Below are positions 6,489 through 14,276 of a DNA stretch of 17,021 nucleotides, in pieces. The notes beneath the pieces are model-generated. The model was not told where the DNA came from. It did no database searches and saw only the letters and a list, made by a program, of their open reading frames with translations. The DNA is from Flavobacteriaceae bacterium (GTDB lineage: Bacteria > Bacteroidota > Bacteroidia > Flavobacteriales > Flavobacteriaceae): assembly GCA_029238555.1 (NCBI GenBank), contig JAQWFV010000026.1, positions 1-17,021 on the forward strand, read 5' to 3'. The translations under genes were made by a program, and so were the position numbers. Every line of letters begins with the position of its first letter. The stretch's first letter is position 1.

Positions 6489-7796
6489 ATGGAACTGAGA
6501 ATGCTTACAAATTTTATTGCTGAATTGAAATGGAGGGGTATGTTGCACGACGTCATGCCGGAAACTGAGGAACACTTATTAAGTGAAATGCGTGCTGCAT
6601 ATATGGGTATAGATCCAACAGCAGACTCTTTACATATAGGTCATTTAGTAGGGGTTATGCTATTAAAGCATTTTCAAATTGCGGGACATAAACCCTACGC
6701 ATTAATTGGTGGAGCTACTGGAATGATTGGTGATCCGTCAGGAAAATCAAATGAGCGAAATTTACTGGATGAAGCCACCCTAAGACACAACCAAGCCGCT
6801 TTAAAAGAACAACTCTCTAGGTTTTTAGACTTTGATTCACAGGCGCCTAATGCAGCCGTTCTTGTAAATAATTACGACTGGATGAAAGATTTTTCTTTTC
6901 TATCCTTTATTAGAGACGTAGGGAAACACATTACCGTAAACTATATGATGGCCAAAGACTCTGTGAAAAAAAGGCTTTCCTCAGAAGCTGCTGAGGGCAT
7001 GTCATTTACTGAGTTTACCTATCAATTGGTCCAAGGTTATGACTTCTTACACCTGTATAAAAACTTCCAGTGTACCTTACAAATGGGTGGGTCCGACCAG
7101 TGGGGAAATATCACTACCGGAACAGAACTCATCAGGAGAATTGGAGGAGGTAAAGGATACGCATTAACTTGCCCACTGATTACTAAAGCAGACGGAACTA
7201 AATTTGGGAAAACAGAAGGGGGTAACATTTGGTTAGACGCCAACAGAACCTCTCCTTATGCATTTTTTCAATATTGGCTAAATACTTCTGATGTAGATGC
7301 AGAGAAATACATTAAAATATTCACCTTACTAGACCAAGAAACCATTGCTACATTGGTTATTGATCACCAAGATACGCCTCATTTAAGGTTGCTTCAAAAA
7401 AATCTTGCCAAGGAAGTAACTACAGCAGTACATGGTCATGAAGCTTATGAAAATGCCGTAAAAGCCAGTGATATTTTATTTGGGAAAACTACTGCAGAAG
7501 CGGTAAAAGCCTTAGATACTAAAACCTTTTTAGCGGTGTTTGAAGGCGTTCCTCAAGCAGTACTGCCTTTTGCGAATTTGGAAAACGGATTGGATATGAT
7601 CGCAGCTTTATCTGCTGAAACTGGCTTTTTAAAATCCAATGGCGATGCCAGAAGAGAATTAAAACAAAACGCCATTTCTGTTAATAAAGAAAAGGTGGGT
7701 GAAACGTATTTGATTCGCCAGAAAGACCTGATTGATCAAAAGTATGTGTTGCTGCAAAGGGGAAAAAAGAACTACTTCATATTAGTTTTTGAATAG
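6489..7796 (+). CDS. tyrS: Tyrosyl-tRNA synthetase
   Basis: This cytoplasmic enzyme attaches tyrosine to tRNA-Tyr using ATP. The 435-residue length is normal for bacterial TyrRS (TyrS type). The class I Rossmann domain carries HIGH (49-52) and the loop KFGKT (238-242, the KMSKS equivalent). IDPTAD (41-46), [14 protein letters not shown] (74-87) and [11 protein letters not shown] (198-208) are the usual tyrosine and ATP site stretches. A C-terminal S4-type tRNA-binding region (about 370-430) includes [20 protein letters not shown] 6501 ([15 protein letters not shown]) matches the usual start of flavobacterial relatives and is a credible alternative; the longer start is kept because both lie downstream of the -7 element. 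The gene stands alone on the plus strand, convergent with the LuxE-like gene. Confidence 0.97.
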   Translation: MELRMLTNFIAELKWRGMLHDVMPETEEHLLSEMRAAYMGIDPTADSLHIGHLVGVMLLKHFQIAGHKPYALIGGATGMIGDPSGKSNERNLLDEATLRHNQAALKEQLSRFLDFDSQAPNAAVLVNNYDWMKDFSFLSFIRDVGKHITVNYMMAKDSVKKRLSSEAAEGMSFTEFTYQLVQGYDFLHLYKNFQCTLQMGGSDQWGNITTGTELIRRIGGGKGYALTCPLITKADGTKFGKTEGGNIWLDANRTSPYAFFQYWLNTSDVDAEKYIKIFTLLDQETIATLVIDHQDTPHLRLLQKNLAKEVTTAVHGHEAYENAVKASDILFGKTTAEAVKALDTKTFLAVFEGVPQAVLPFANLENGLDMIAALSAETGFLKSNGDARRELKQNAISVNKEKVGETYLIRQKDLIDQKYVLLQRGKKNYFILVFE

Positions 7797-7881
7797 GGTT
7801 TTAGAACACTATCCTCCTCATACAAAAACCCTCTTTAAAATTAGATTACAGTAAATACCTAAGTTAGTATTGGGCAAAAAT

Positions 7882-8919
7882 CTAGGGTACCAATAAATTA
7901 CAACCCCTAATAGCGGCATTGTCAAAACGACCTAAGATAGAGAAGCCTTTGTTTTTAAAAGTCTTTCCTAGGTCTTGGGTGGCAATAAATGCACAAGAAT
8001 GTATATTGGCAAAATCAATGACGTTAACACCTCCTGTTTTTCTGTGACCCACATAATTAAAAGGGTCTTCCGTATCTCTGATCAGTATTTTCATCCATGG
8101 AGGGGTGTTAAAAATACCGTCTCCTTTGGAGTAGGCCTGAGATAGAAGCTCTGTCATTCCGTATTCTGAATGAATTTTAGAAACGCCAAAACCCTTAGAT
8201 AAATTTTCGTGAAGCGCCTCCCTGATCATCTCTTTTCGCCTGCCTTTCATGCCACCAGTTTCCATCACAATAGTATTTTTTAAAGACATGGAATATTTTT
8301 CGCTAAAATCTAGTAAAGCAAAAGAAACCCCAATCAAAAATACAGGCGTGTTTTTGGACTCTAATTCTAATAAAGTTTTATGGAGCGCTTCATGATTATG
8401 TAGGTAGAAACCAGATTGAGGGTGGCCGCTTTTTGCAATGAGATCTTCTGCCATATAAATTAAAGAAGATCCCTCCCTCTCTAAATATGCAGGCAATAAA
8501 GCCAATACACAGTAGTTTTCTACAGGGCCATAAAAAATCTCAAAAGCGGCCATATAACTGGCTTCATAAAGCGATAGGTCGGGAACATAATGCTTTGATG
8601 TTTCAGATCCAGTAGTACCACTAGAAGTAAAACAAAAAGCCGACCCTGTATTTTTATCTACAGATTCAGTATCAGGAAAAACTGTTGCCGGTTCAAGAGG
8701 CTTCTGAGTAATCACCTGGTGGGTCTTAAAGAATGAAATAGGTAAAAAGGGAATGTCCTCAATGGTTTGAACTTGCTCAGGAGTCTTTTTGAGTAAGCTG
8801 CAAAATTCATGGTATACCGCATTGTATTTATATTGAAATGCAAATAATTCCAACGCATAGGCTTTAAATACCTCTTGGGTATTTTCTAAAGAAAAAGGAG
8901 TAGGAAAAATAGCTTTCAT
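7882..8919 (-). CDS. LuxE-type acyl-protein synthetase / acyltransferase
   Basis: The protein is 345 residues from ATG 8919. The frame runs on to ATG 9000, but that would overlap the divergent gene and its promoter, and MKAIFPTPFS is a natural N-terminus. The family is related to adenylate-forming acyl-activating enzymes. SSGTTG (99-104) is the nucleotide-binding loop, ETGGMKGRR (220-228) and SEYGMTE (251-257) match core motifs, and the end has GRFD followed by RGCNLL with Cys340. In bioluminescent bacteria LuxE transfers activated fatty acid to a Cys near its C-terminus before reduction to aldehyde, and Cys340 sits at the equivalent place. No luxA-D genes are present, so the acyl acceptor and the purpose are unknown; acylation of a surface polymer or lipid is one option. 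It is divergent from an epimerase/dehydratase across 39 bases, and the two may act together. Confidence 0.88.
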   Translation of the reverse strand: MKAIFPTPFSLENTQEVFKAYALELFAFQYKYNAVYHEFCSLLKKTPEQVQTIEDIPFLPISFFKTHQVITQKPLEPATVFPDTESVDKNTGSAFCFTSSGTTGSETSKHYVPDLSLYEASYMAAFEIFYGPVENYCVLALLPAYLEREGSSLIYMAEDLIAKSGHPQSGFYLHNHEALHKTLLELESKNTPVFLIGVSFALLDFSEKYSMSLKNTIVMETGGMKGRRKEMIREALHENLSKGFGVSKIHSEYGMTELLSQAYSKGDGIFNTPPWMKILIRDTEDPFNYVGHRKTGGVNVIDFANIHSCAFIATQDLGKTFKNKGFSILGRFDNAAIRGCNLLVP

Positions 8920-8923
8920 GGGG

Positions 8924-8931
8924 CAAAAATA
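8924..8931 (-). promoter_or_regulatory. -7 element of the LuxE-like gene, adjoining the start codon
   Basis: The complement reads TATTTTTG, a perfect TAnnTTTG match, with only 4 bases between it and the ATG at 8919. Transcription would start at or next to the start codon, implying a leaderless mRNA. Confidence 0.5.
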
Positions 8932-8945
8932 GGGAATAAAAAACG

Positions 8946-8953
8946 TAATTTTG
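8946..8953 (+). promoter_or_regulatory. -7 element of the epimerase gene, adjoining the start codon
   Basis: TAATTTTG is a perfect TAnnTTTG match, with 5 bases between it and ATG 8959. It is divergent from, and 14 bases away from, the -7 element of the LuxE-like gene, so each promoter's -33 region overlaps the other's core. Confidence 0.5.
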
Positions 8954-8958
8954 AGAAT

Positions 8959-9966
8959 ATGATACTCGTTACTGGAGGTACCGGCTTGGTAGGTGCCCAT
9001 CTTCTTTTTAGCCTATGTGAAGACCGTCAGCTGTGTAGGGCTATTTACAGAGATGCAAAAGGATTAGAGGCCGTAAAGAAATTGTTTATTTCATACGGAG
9101 ACCTTAACTTAGCTCGCTATAAGACCATAGAATGGGTCCTTGGAGATATATTGGACCTAGAGGGACTCCGCATTGCTTTTAAAAAAGTTAATACGGTATA
9201 TCACTGTGCTGCCCACATCTCTTTTGATCCCAGTGCATACAAAACCCTTAAATCTGTCAATGTTACTGGAACAGCTCATATGGTTAATCTTGCCTTAGAC
9301 TACAAGGTGAGTGCTTTTTGTTATGTGAGTTCCATTGCTGCACTTGGAAAATCAGATACCCAAAAACACATCACAGAGGAGACGGATTGGAACATTAGCG
9401 ATCCAAATGTATACGCCCTTACAAAGTATCAAGCAGAACTAGAAGTATGGAGGGGTATTTGGGAAGGACTTTCTGCCACTATTATAAACCCCGGTGTAAT
9501 TCTAGGTCCTGGATTTTGGAAAAAAGGGAGTGGTAAATTGTTTTCATTTGCTCAAAAAGGCAGTCCGTTCTATTTTCCTGGTGGCTCAGGTTTCGTTGGA
9601 GTTAAGGATGTTGTGAACGCCATGCTGCTAAGTGTTAGAACAAAAAAATGGGGAGAACGTTTCATATGCGTGTCAGAAAATATTTCATACCAGGAGCTAT
9701 TTGAATATATGGCAGATGGATTTAAGTTAAAAAAACCAACCTATAAACTGCCTTTTTGGGTCCTTGAAATCCTTTGGCGCTTGGATTTTATTAAGGGTTT
9801 GTTTTTAAAGGGTGACAGAAAAATAACAAAACACACCCTAAAAGGGCTCAGATCTAGAGATTTTTACGATTCCAATAAATCCAGTCAAATGTTACCTATG
9901 GACTATACCCCTATTAACAAAGTAATTACAGAATGTTGTAAGCTATTTAAAAACAATACTCCCTAA
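8959..9966 (+). CDS. NAD-dependent epimerase/dehydratase (extended SDR family)
   Basis: This 335-residue cytoplasmic oxidoreductase of the extended short-chain dehydrogenase class begins directly with the Rossmann strand MILVTGGTGLVG (nucleotide-binding GGTGLVG, 6-12). An acidic GDILD loop lies at 62-66 and HCAAHISF at 82-89. The catalytic set is visible as YVSS (122-125) with Ser124 or Ser125, then Tyr152 and Lys156 in YALTK. INPGVILGPG and the later GGSGFVGVKDVV stretch are typical of the family. Relatives act on nucleotide sugars, flavonoids or sterol-like substrates, and the true substrate cannot be read from sequence. It is divergent from the LuxE-like gene and convergent with the DUF4296 gene, leaving only 11 bases between stop codons and no visible terminator. 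Confidence 0.93.
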   Translation: MILVTGGTGLVGAHLLFSLCEDRQLCRAIYRDAKGLEAVKKLFISYGDLNLARYKTIEWVLGDILDLEGLRIAFKKVNTVYHCAAHISFDPSAYKTLKSVNVTGTAHMVNLALDYKVSAFCYVSSIAALGKSDTQKHITEETDWNISDPNVYALTKYQAELEVWRGIWEGLSATIINPGVILGPGFWKKGSGKLFSFAQKGSPFYFPGGSGFVGVKDVVNAMLLSVRTKKWGERFICVSENISYQELFEYMADGFKLKKPTYKLPFWVLEILWRLDFIKGLFLKGDRKITKHTLKGLRSRDFYDSNKSSQMLPMDYTPINKVITECCKLFKNNTP

Positions 9967-9977
9967 AGGAACTTCAA

Positions 9978-10337
9978 TTATTCCAGAGCGCTAGAAGCTT
10001 TAGCTGCCTCGTCGTAATTAGTTTTTAAGGCCTGTAGGCGTTTCTCTACCCTACGGTATATAATTTCGTATTGCAATGGCTTTGAGGCGTAATACAAGTC
10101 ATTTTGAGCGTACACTGTACTGTCTATATCGTACTTTTTATAAATGTACCCCAATGGAGTAATAGATTGTTCTTTGAACTGAGACCTGTCTGCTGTTACT
10201 GCTGCATTTAACACGGCCATGTCATATACTATAGATTCCATTTGATCCAAAGACAATACTTTTTCTGGTTTAGGCACCACTTGGTTGCTACAAGAAAGTC
10301 CAAAAGTAAGCAGGGCAAAAAAGAACAATTGCTTCAT
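9978..10337 (-). CDS. DUF4296 lipoprotein
   Basis: This 119-residue predicted lipoprotein has a signal ending in GLSC, so Cys16 would be lipidated and the mature protein is envelope-anchored. The body matches the flavobacterial DUF4296 family: after a Pro-rich linker comes LSLDQMESIVYDMAVLNAA, then GYIYKKYDID, and a helical C-terminal half with YRRVEKRL. The family has no assigned function that I know of. It is the last gene of a three-gene operon, its ATG lying one base after the stop of the dihydroorotase gene, so translation is probably coupled. The lipid-sugar enzyme at the head of the operon hints at envelope work, but that is guilt by association. Confidence 0.87.
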   Translation of the reverse strand: MKQLFFFALLTFGLSCSNQVVPKPEKVLSLDQMESIVYDMAVLNAAVTADRSQFKEQSITPLGYIYKKYDIDSTVYAQNDLYYASKPLQYEIIYRRVEKRLQALKTNYDEAAKASSALE

Positions 10338-10338
10338 A

Positions 10339-11676
10339 TTAGTCTCTGTTAAAATTAAGCCTCATGGCATTTTTGTGATCACTTATCAATCCGTTGTCAT
10401 AAGCCAAATGCCCATTGACAAAAGTTTTGTGAACGCTATTTGAAAAACGTGTCCCTGTAAAAGGAGACCAGCCACATAAGGCGACAATATTTTCAGCACC
10501 TACAGTCCAGGGGCTGTTGGGTTTTACCAAAACCAAGTCTGCATAGTAGCCCTCTCTTAAATAGCCTCGCCTGTCTATGTCAAAAAGAATAGCAGGATTG
10601 TGACACATTTTTTGAACCATGGTTGGCAAAGAAAGTACGCCTTGGTCTACCTTCTCTAACATTCCCACCAAAGCATGCTGTACAAGTGGGCCTCCAGAAG
10701 GTGCTTTGGCATACTTCTGCTGTTTTTCTTCTAAAGTATGGGGGGCGTGATCTGTTGCGATTATATCTATGCGATCATCTAATAAGGCCTCCCATAAACC
10801 CGCTCTGTCATTGGCTGTTTTAACCGCTGGATTCCATTTAATTAAGCTTCCTTTTTCTGCATAATCCTCCTGTGAAAACCAAAGGTGATGCAAACACACC
10901 TCTGCCGTAATTTTTTTGTCTTTTAAGGGAATGTCATTTCTAAATAAGGCCGTTTCTTTCGCAGTAGAGAGGTGAAAAACATGCAGCCTTGCGCCAGTTT
11001 CTTTAGCCAGTGCAACGGCTTTTGAGGAAGACAAATAACAGGCTTCTTCTGAGCGAATTTTAGGGTGGGCATCCATAGGAATGTCTTCACCGTAACGCTC
11101 CGTAAAAGCGGCCATATTTGCCCTAATGGTCCCTTCGTCTTCACAATGGGTGCAAATCACCAATTCGGTGTTTCTAAAAATACCTTCAAGTACTTTTTGG
11201 TTGTCTACGAGCATATTCCCGGTAGAGGATCCCAAAAATAACTTTACATTAGAAGTAGCGTTTTTATCCAAACGCTTTAATTCCTCTAAATTGTCATTGG
11301 TCCCGCCAAACGGGAAAGCATAATTGGCAAAGGAGCTTTGTGCTCCTAAAGCAAACTTAGCCTCTAAGGCTTCAATTGTTGTGGTTTGTGGGTTGGTATT
11401 TGGTTGTTCCATAAAGGTCGTTATGCCTCCTGCTATAGCTGCCCTACTCTCCGAATATATAGTGCCTTTATGCGTGAGACCCGGTTCTCTAAAATGGACT
11501 TGATCGTCTATAATTCCTGGCAACACCCACATGCCATTTGCCTCTACTACAGTAGCATTGGGATGAGAAAGATCTTTACCTATCTTTTCAATAAAGTGGT
11601 CTTTGATTAAGACGTCGGCCTGAAAGGCCAAACCCTCATTGACTAAAGTTCCATTCTTTATAATTGTATACCCCAT
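10339..11676 (-). CDS. pyrC: Dihydroorotase-type amidohydrolase
   Basis: This 445-residue cytoplasmic metal-dependent hydrolase is likely the enzyme that cyclises carbamoyl-aspartate to dihydroorotate in pyrimidine synthesis. The TIM-barrel metal site is nearly complete: DDQVHFREPG (57-66) gives His61 and Arg63, candidate carboxylated Lys145 sits in VKLFLG, with His177 (CTHCED), His235 (VFHLST) and Asp309 (ATDHAPHT). Asn282 in KWNPAVK is in the expected substrate loop. The first His of the usual HxH motif is replaced by Gln59. I recall the same DDQVHFREPG form in other Bacteroidota dihydroorotases, so this looks like a lineage trait, not decay. The gene starts one base after the stop of the glycosyltransferase gene and ends one base before the DUF4296 gene. 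A related cyclic amidase such as allantoinase is a less likely alternative. Confidence 0.9.
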   Translation of the reverse strand: MGYTIIKNGTLVNEGLAFQADVLIKDHFIEKIGKDLSHPNATVVEANGMWVLPGIIDDQVHFREPGLTHKGTIYSESRAAIAGGITTFMEQPNTNPQTTTIEALEAKFALGAQSSFANYAFPFGGTNDNLEELKRLDKNATSNVKLFLGSSTGNMLVDNQKVLEGIFRNTELVICTHCEDEGTIRANMAAFTERYGEDIPMDAHPKIRSEEACYLSSSKAVALAKETGARLHVFHLSTAKETALFRNDIPLKDKKITAEVCLHHLWFSQEDYAEKGSLIKWNPAVKTANDRAGLWEALLDDRIDIIATDHAPHTLEEKQQKYAKAPSGGPLVQHALVGMLEKVDQGVLSLPTMVQKMCHNPAILFDIDRRGYLREGYYADLVLVKPNSPWTVGAENIVALCGWSPFTGTRFSNSVHKTFVNGHLAYDNGLISDHKNAMRLNFNRD

Positions 11677-11677
11677 T

Positions 11678-12406
11678 TTAAAAATTATTTTTATTAAAAA
11701 TACTTTGCCATTTGAGCTTTAAAACGCCCACAATGGCTTCGCCAACTATGGCGCTACTCATCTTTGACTTTCCCAACTCCCTATCTTTAAAAACAATTGG
11801 AACCTCTTCAATGACAAAACCCAAAACATGTGCCCTAAATTTCATTTCTATTTGGAAGGCATAACCCACAAATCGTACCCGATCTAAAGGAATGGCTTCT
11901 AAAACGCTTCTGGTGTAACAGACAAATCCTGCGGTTGGGTCGTGTACCCTCATTCCTGTAATAAGTTTTACATAAAAAGAAGCTCCGTAGGAGATTAAAA
12001 TTCTGTATAGAGGCCAATTCACTACATTAATTCCCTTTTTATACCTAGAGCCTACAGATAGATCTGCGCCTTGTTCGCAGGCTTCAAATAGAGCTATAAG
12101 GTCCTTTGGTGGATGAGAAAAATCTGCATCCATTTCAAAAATGTAGTCGTACTGTTTTTTTAAAGCCCACTTAAATCCGTGAATATAAGCAGTACCTAAG
12201 CCTCCTTTGCCGGTTCTTTCTTCTATAAATAGCTTTCCAGGGTACTTGCTTTGGAGGGATTTTACTTGTGTTGCTGTACCATCAGGAGATCCGTCGTCTA
12301 CAATCAGAACGTGGAAATCTAGGGGAAGTTCAAAAACAGCCGCAATGATTTGGCTAATGTTTTCAATCTCATTATAGGTGGGAATAATAACAAGTCTATT
12401 GGACAT
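11678..12406 (-). CDS. Polyprenol monophosphomannose synthase (GT2, Dpm1-like)
   Basis: The protein is 242 residues from ATG 12406. The longer frame starts at TTG 12427, which lies inside the -7 promoter element, so the shorter start (MSNRLVIIPTYNE) is preferred and also fits the family. It would transfer mannose from GDP-mannose to a polyprenyl phosphate at the inner face of the membrane, making a donor for lipid- or protein-glycosylation. Motifs of the GT-A fold are VDDGSPDGT (36-44), DADFSHPP with the DxD pair Asp93/Asp95, VGSRYKKG (118-125), HDPTAGF (155-161) and the Dpm1 signature RELGKSKMS (209-216). There is no C-terminal membrane domain, as in soluble or peripheral Dpm1 forms. It heads the operon with the dihydroorotase and DUF4296 genes. 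The divergent gene, a GT39 membrane glycosyltransferase, belongs to a class that uses polyprenyl-phosphate sugars and could consume its product. Confidence 0.95.
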   Translation of the reverse strand: MSNRLVIIPTYNEIENISQIIAAVFELPLDFHVLIVDDGSPDGTATQVKSLQSKYPGKLFIEERTGKGGLGTAYIHGFKWALKKQYDYIFEMDADFSHPPKDLIALFEACEQGADLSVGSRYKKGINVVNWPLYRILISYGASFYVKLITGMRVHDPTAGFVCYTRSVLEAIPLDRVRFVGYAFQIEMKFRAHVLGFVIEEVPIVFKDRELGKSKMSSAIVGEAIVGVLKLKWQSIFNKNNF

Positions 12407-12424
12407 GAAAGGCTTCTTTAAGCG

Positions 12425-12432
12425 CAAAAATA
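12425..12432 (-). promoter_or_regulatory. -7 element of the glycosyltransferase-dihydroorotase-DUF4296 operon
   Basis: The complement reads TATTTTTG, a perfect TAnnTTTG match, 18 bases before ATG 12406. It overlaps the TTG at 12427 and so rules out that start. Confidence 0.55.
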
Positions 12433-12488
12433 GGACATAAAAGGCGTAAAATGAGTAAGAAACTAGGGATTTATGTTTTTTTTATAGG

Positions 12489-12506
12489 TTGTAAATGTGA
12501 TTACAA
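12489..12506 (+). promoter_or_regulatory. Inverted repeat TTGTAA-N6-TTACAA in a divergent promoter region
   Basis: Perfect 6-base arms (12489-12494 and 12501-12506) flank a 6-base spacer. A third TTGTAA lies at 12530-12535, overlapping the GT39 -7 element. The position beside the -33 region of the GT39 promoter would suit an operator. The binding protein is unknown, and chance in AT-rich DNA is possible. Confidence 0.3.
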
Positions 12507-12507
12507 A

Positions 12508-12540
12508 TTGAAAGCCCTGCAGTAATTATTTGTAAATTTG
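12508..12540 (+). promoter_or_regulatory. Promoter of the GT39-DUF4271-hemD unit
   Basis: TTG at 12508-12510 and TAAATTTG at 12533-12540 are separated by 22 bases, matching the Bacteroidota -33/-7 pattern TTG-N17-23-TAnnTTTG. The start codon follows 17 bases later. This is the only promoter in the window with both elements. Confidence 0.6.
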
Positions 12541-12557
12541 CGCACTAATCCATAGGA

Positions 12558-14276
12558 ATGAAAGGGAATAAACAAAAGCTTTTTTGGGGGATTATTATCC
12601 TTATTGGTTTAGCCAATACCCTTCAGGCTATTTTCACTGAGCTTATTTATGACGAGGCTTATTATTGGTATTTTTCCAAACAACTAGATTGGGGTTACTT
12701 TGACCACCCCCCAATGGTAGCAGCCTTGATTGCCTTGGGAAATTTATTTTTTAAAGGAACTTTAGGCGTTAGAATCATTGGGGTTTTAAGTACTTTAGGA
12801 GTCTATGTTTTAATTTGGAACACTGTTTCCAAGACACATAAAAAACACCATATTGGGGCATTTTTTGTCCTGTTGAGTTCCATGACCCTCTTAAATGCCT
12901 ATGGTTTTTTTACCTTACCAGATACGCCGCTACTCTTTTTTACAGCCTTGCTTTTTTATCTGCTGAAGTCATTTTTTAAAGGGCCTAACTGGGGCTTAAG
13001 TATTGCTCTAGGTTTAGTGATGGCTGCACTCATGTACAGCAAATACCATGCGGTACTAGTGATTGTTGGTGTTTTAGTTGGAGTCCCTAGTTTACTAAAA
13101 AACAAATATGCCTGGGCAGCGGTTGGAGTGAGTCTTGTAGCGTACAGCCCACATTTATATTGGTTGTATTCCAATGATTTTGTCTCGGTAGCTTACCACC
13201 TATTTGAAAGGCCTAATAGGGCCTACGACTTCTTTGACTTTGGATTGGGCTATTTTATTAATCTTGCGGCCATTTTTGGATTTTGCTTTCCATATATATA
13301 CAAAACACTCTTTTCTGAGCCTAGAGACACTCCTCTTAAAAAAAGTTTGTTCGGGGTGATTGTTACCGTTCTGTTGTTTTTCTTTATTTCGAGTTTTAAC
13401 AGACGTATTCAAACCCAATGGATGGTGGTGATTTGTATTCCCGCTGCGCTACTTGTTTTTGAGGCGCTTATGGCAAATCCAAAACTCAAAAGAAAATTAT
13501 GGATCAGTGGCTGGATCAATATCTTTCTGATTGTATTTTTGAGAATAGGACTTGTATATGAGCCCTTATTGCCTATTTCTTACGAGGCGCACGGCAACAA
13601 GGCATGGACCACAGCTTTAAAAGAGGTGGTAGGAGATCATAAAGTGGTCTTTGAGAATTCCTATAGAAATGCCCCCATGTATGCCTTTTACACCGGAGGT
13701 GACACTTACTCTCTAAATGCGATTGACTACCGGCAAAACCAATACAACATTGATGGTTCTGAAACAGCTGTCCTTGGGGAAAAAGTAGCCTACATTACCA
13801 AAGATTCTGTAAGCGGCATAGATAATATTCCAGCTGATTTTTCTTTTGAAAAGGCTAAAGCTGTTCCCTATTACGGAACATGGATCTCCTCATTCAAGCC
13901 TTACAGTCAATTAAAAATTGTGTTGATTCAAGCCAAAGACAACAGCCTTGTTTTTGAGTTACAAAATCCATATTCTTTCCAAATTCCTGTTCAGGAAATC
14001 CGTTTCGGGCTTGCTTTTCTCAATGAATACAAGCAATTCCAATACCTTTCTGAATTTGAGGCTATTGAGCTTGTTTCAAAAAAAACTGGCTCTGTAGCAA
14101 CTAACAATCTCAATAAAATAGTCATGCCCGGAGAAACAGTCACCCTTAAAGGCAAATACCATCTAAAAGATAGTGATTTAAGTATGGGCTATTTCAAACT
14201 AAGCATTTCCGCCAATTCAATGCCTTTTTTATTGGGGGCTAACTCACACAAATTAGCGACATGGAACTTGAATTGA
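12558..14276 (+). CDS. ArnT-like GT39 family membrane glycosyltransferase
   Basis: This 572-residue polytopic inner-membrane enzyme of the GT-C fold has a first hydrophobic segment (about 9-28) that leads into the periplasmic loop with the family signature: Asp32-Glu33 in YDEAYYW (31-37), then WGYFDHPP (45-52). These acidic residues bind the lipid-phosphate sugar donor or act as catalytic base in ArnT and protein O-mannosyltransferases. Roughly ten further hydrophobic segments run to about residue 335, followed by a soluble, probably periplasmic domain (about 340-572) with FENSYRNAPMYAFYTGG (370-386). It would move a sugar from polyprenyl phosphate to a lipid, glycan or protein acceptor, which is not identifiable here. 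The divergent neighbour makes polyprenyl-phosphate mannose, a plausible donor. Its last 16 bases overlap the DUF4271 gene, implying coupled translation. Confidence 0.93.
   Translation: MKGNKQKLFWGIIILIGLANTLQAIFTELIYDEAYYWYFSKQLDWGYFDHPPMVAALIALGNLFFKGTLGVRIIGVLSTLGVYVLIWNTVSKTHKKHHIGAFFVLLSSMTLLNAYGFFTLPDTPLLFFTALLFYLLKSFFKGPNWGLSIALGLVMAALMYSKYHAVLVIVGVLVGVPSLLKNKYAWAAVGVSLVAYSPHLYWLYSNDFVSVAYHLFERPNRAYDFFDFGLGYFINLAAIFGFCFPYIYKTLFSEPRDTPLKKSLFGVIVTVLLFFFISSFNRRIQTQWMVVICIPAALLVFEALMANPKLKRKLWISGWINIFLIVFLRIGLVYEPLLPISYEAHGNKAWTTALKEVVGDHKVVFENSYRNAPMYAFYTGGDTYSLNAIDYRQNQYNIDGSETAVLGEKVAYITKDSVSGIDNIPADFSFEKAKAVPYYGTWISSFKPYSQLKIVLIQAKDNSLVFELQNPYSFQIPVQEIRFGLAFLNEYKQFQYLSEFEAIELVSKKTGSVATNNLNKIVMPGETVTLKGKYHLKDSDLSMGYFKLSISANSMPFLLGANSHKLATWNLN

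Noticed and set aside
7795..7832. Inverted repeat AGGGTTTT/AAAACCCT after tyrS as a bidirectional terminator
   Set aside because: The loop is 22 bases and the following T run is short; too weak to call, although the place between convergent genes is suitable.
8920..9000. 27-residue N-terminal extension of the LuxE-like protein
   Set aside because: It would overlap the divergent epimerase gene and both promoters, and its sequence does not resemble the family; ATG 8919 is preferred.
10923..11144. Alternative frames inside the dihydroorotase gene
   Set aside because: The dihydroorotase frame holds conserved catalytic motifs throughout; the other frames show none.
12407..12427. TTG start adding 7 residues to the polyprenol-phosphate mannosyltransferase
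   Set aside because: The TTG is part of the -7 element TATTTTTG, so it would not be in the transcript.
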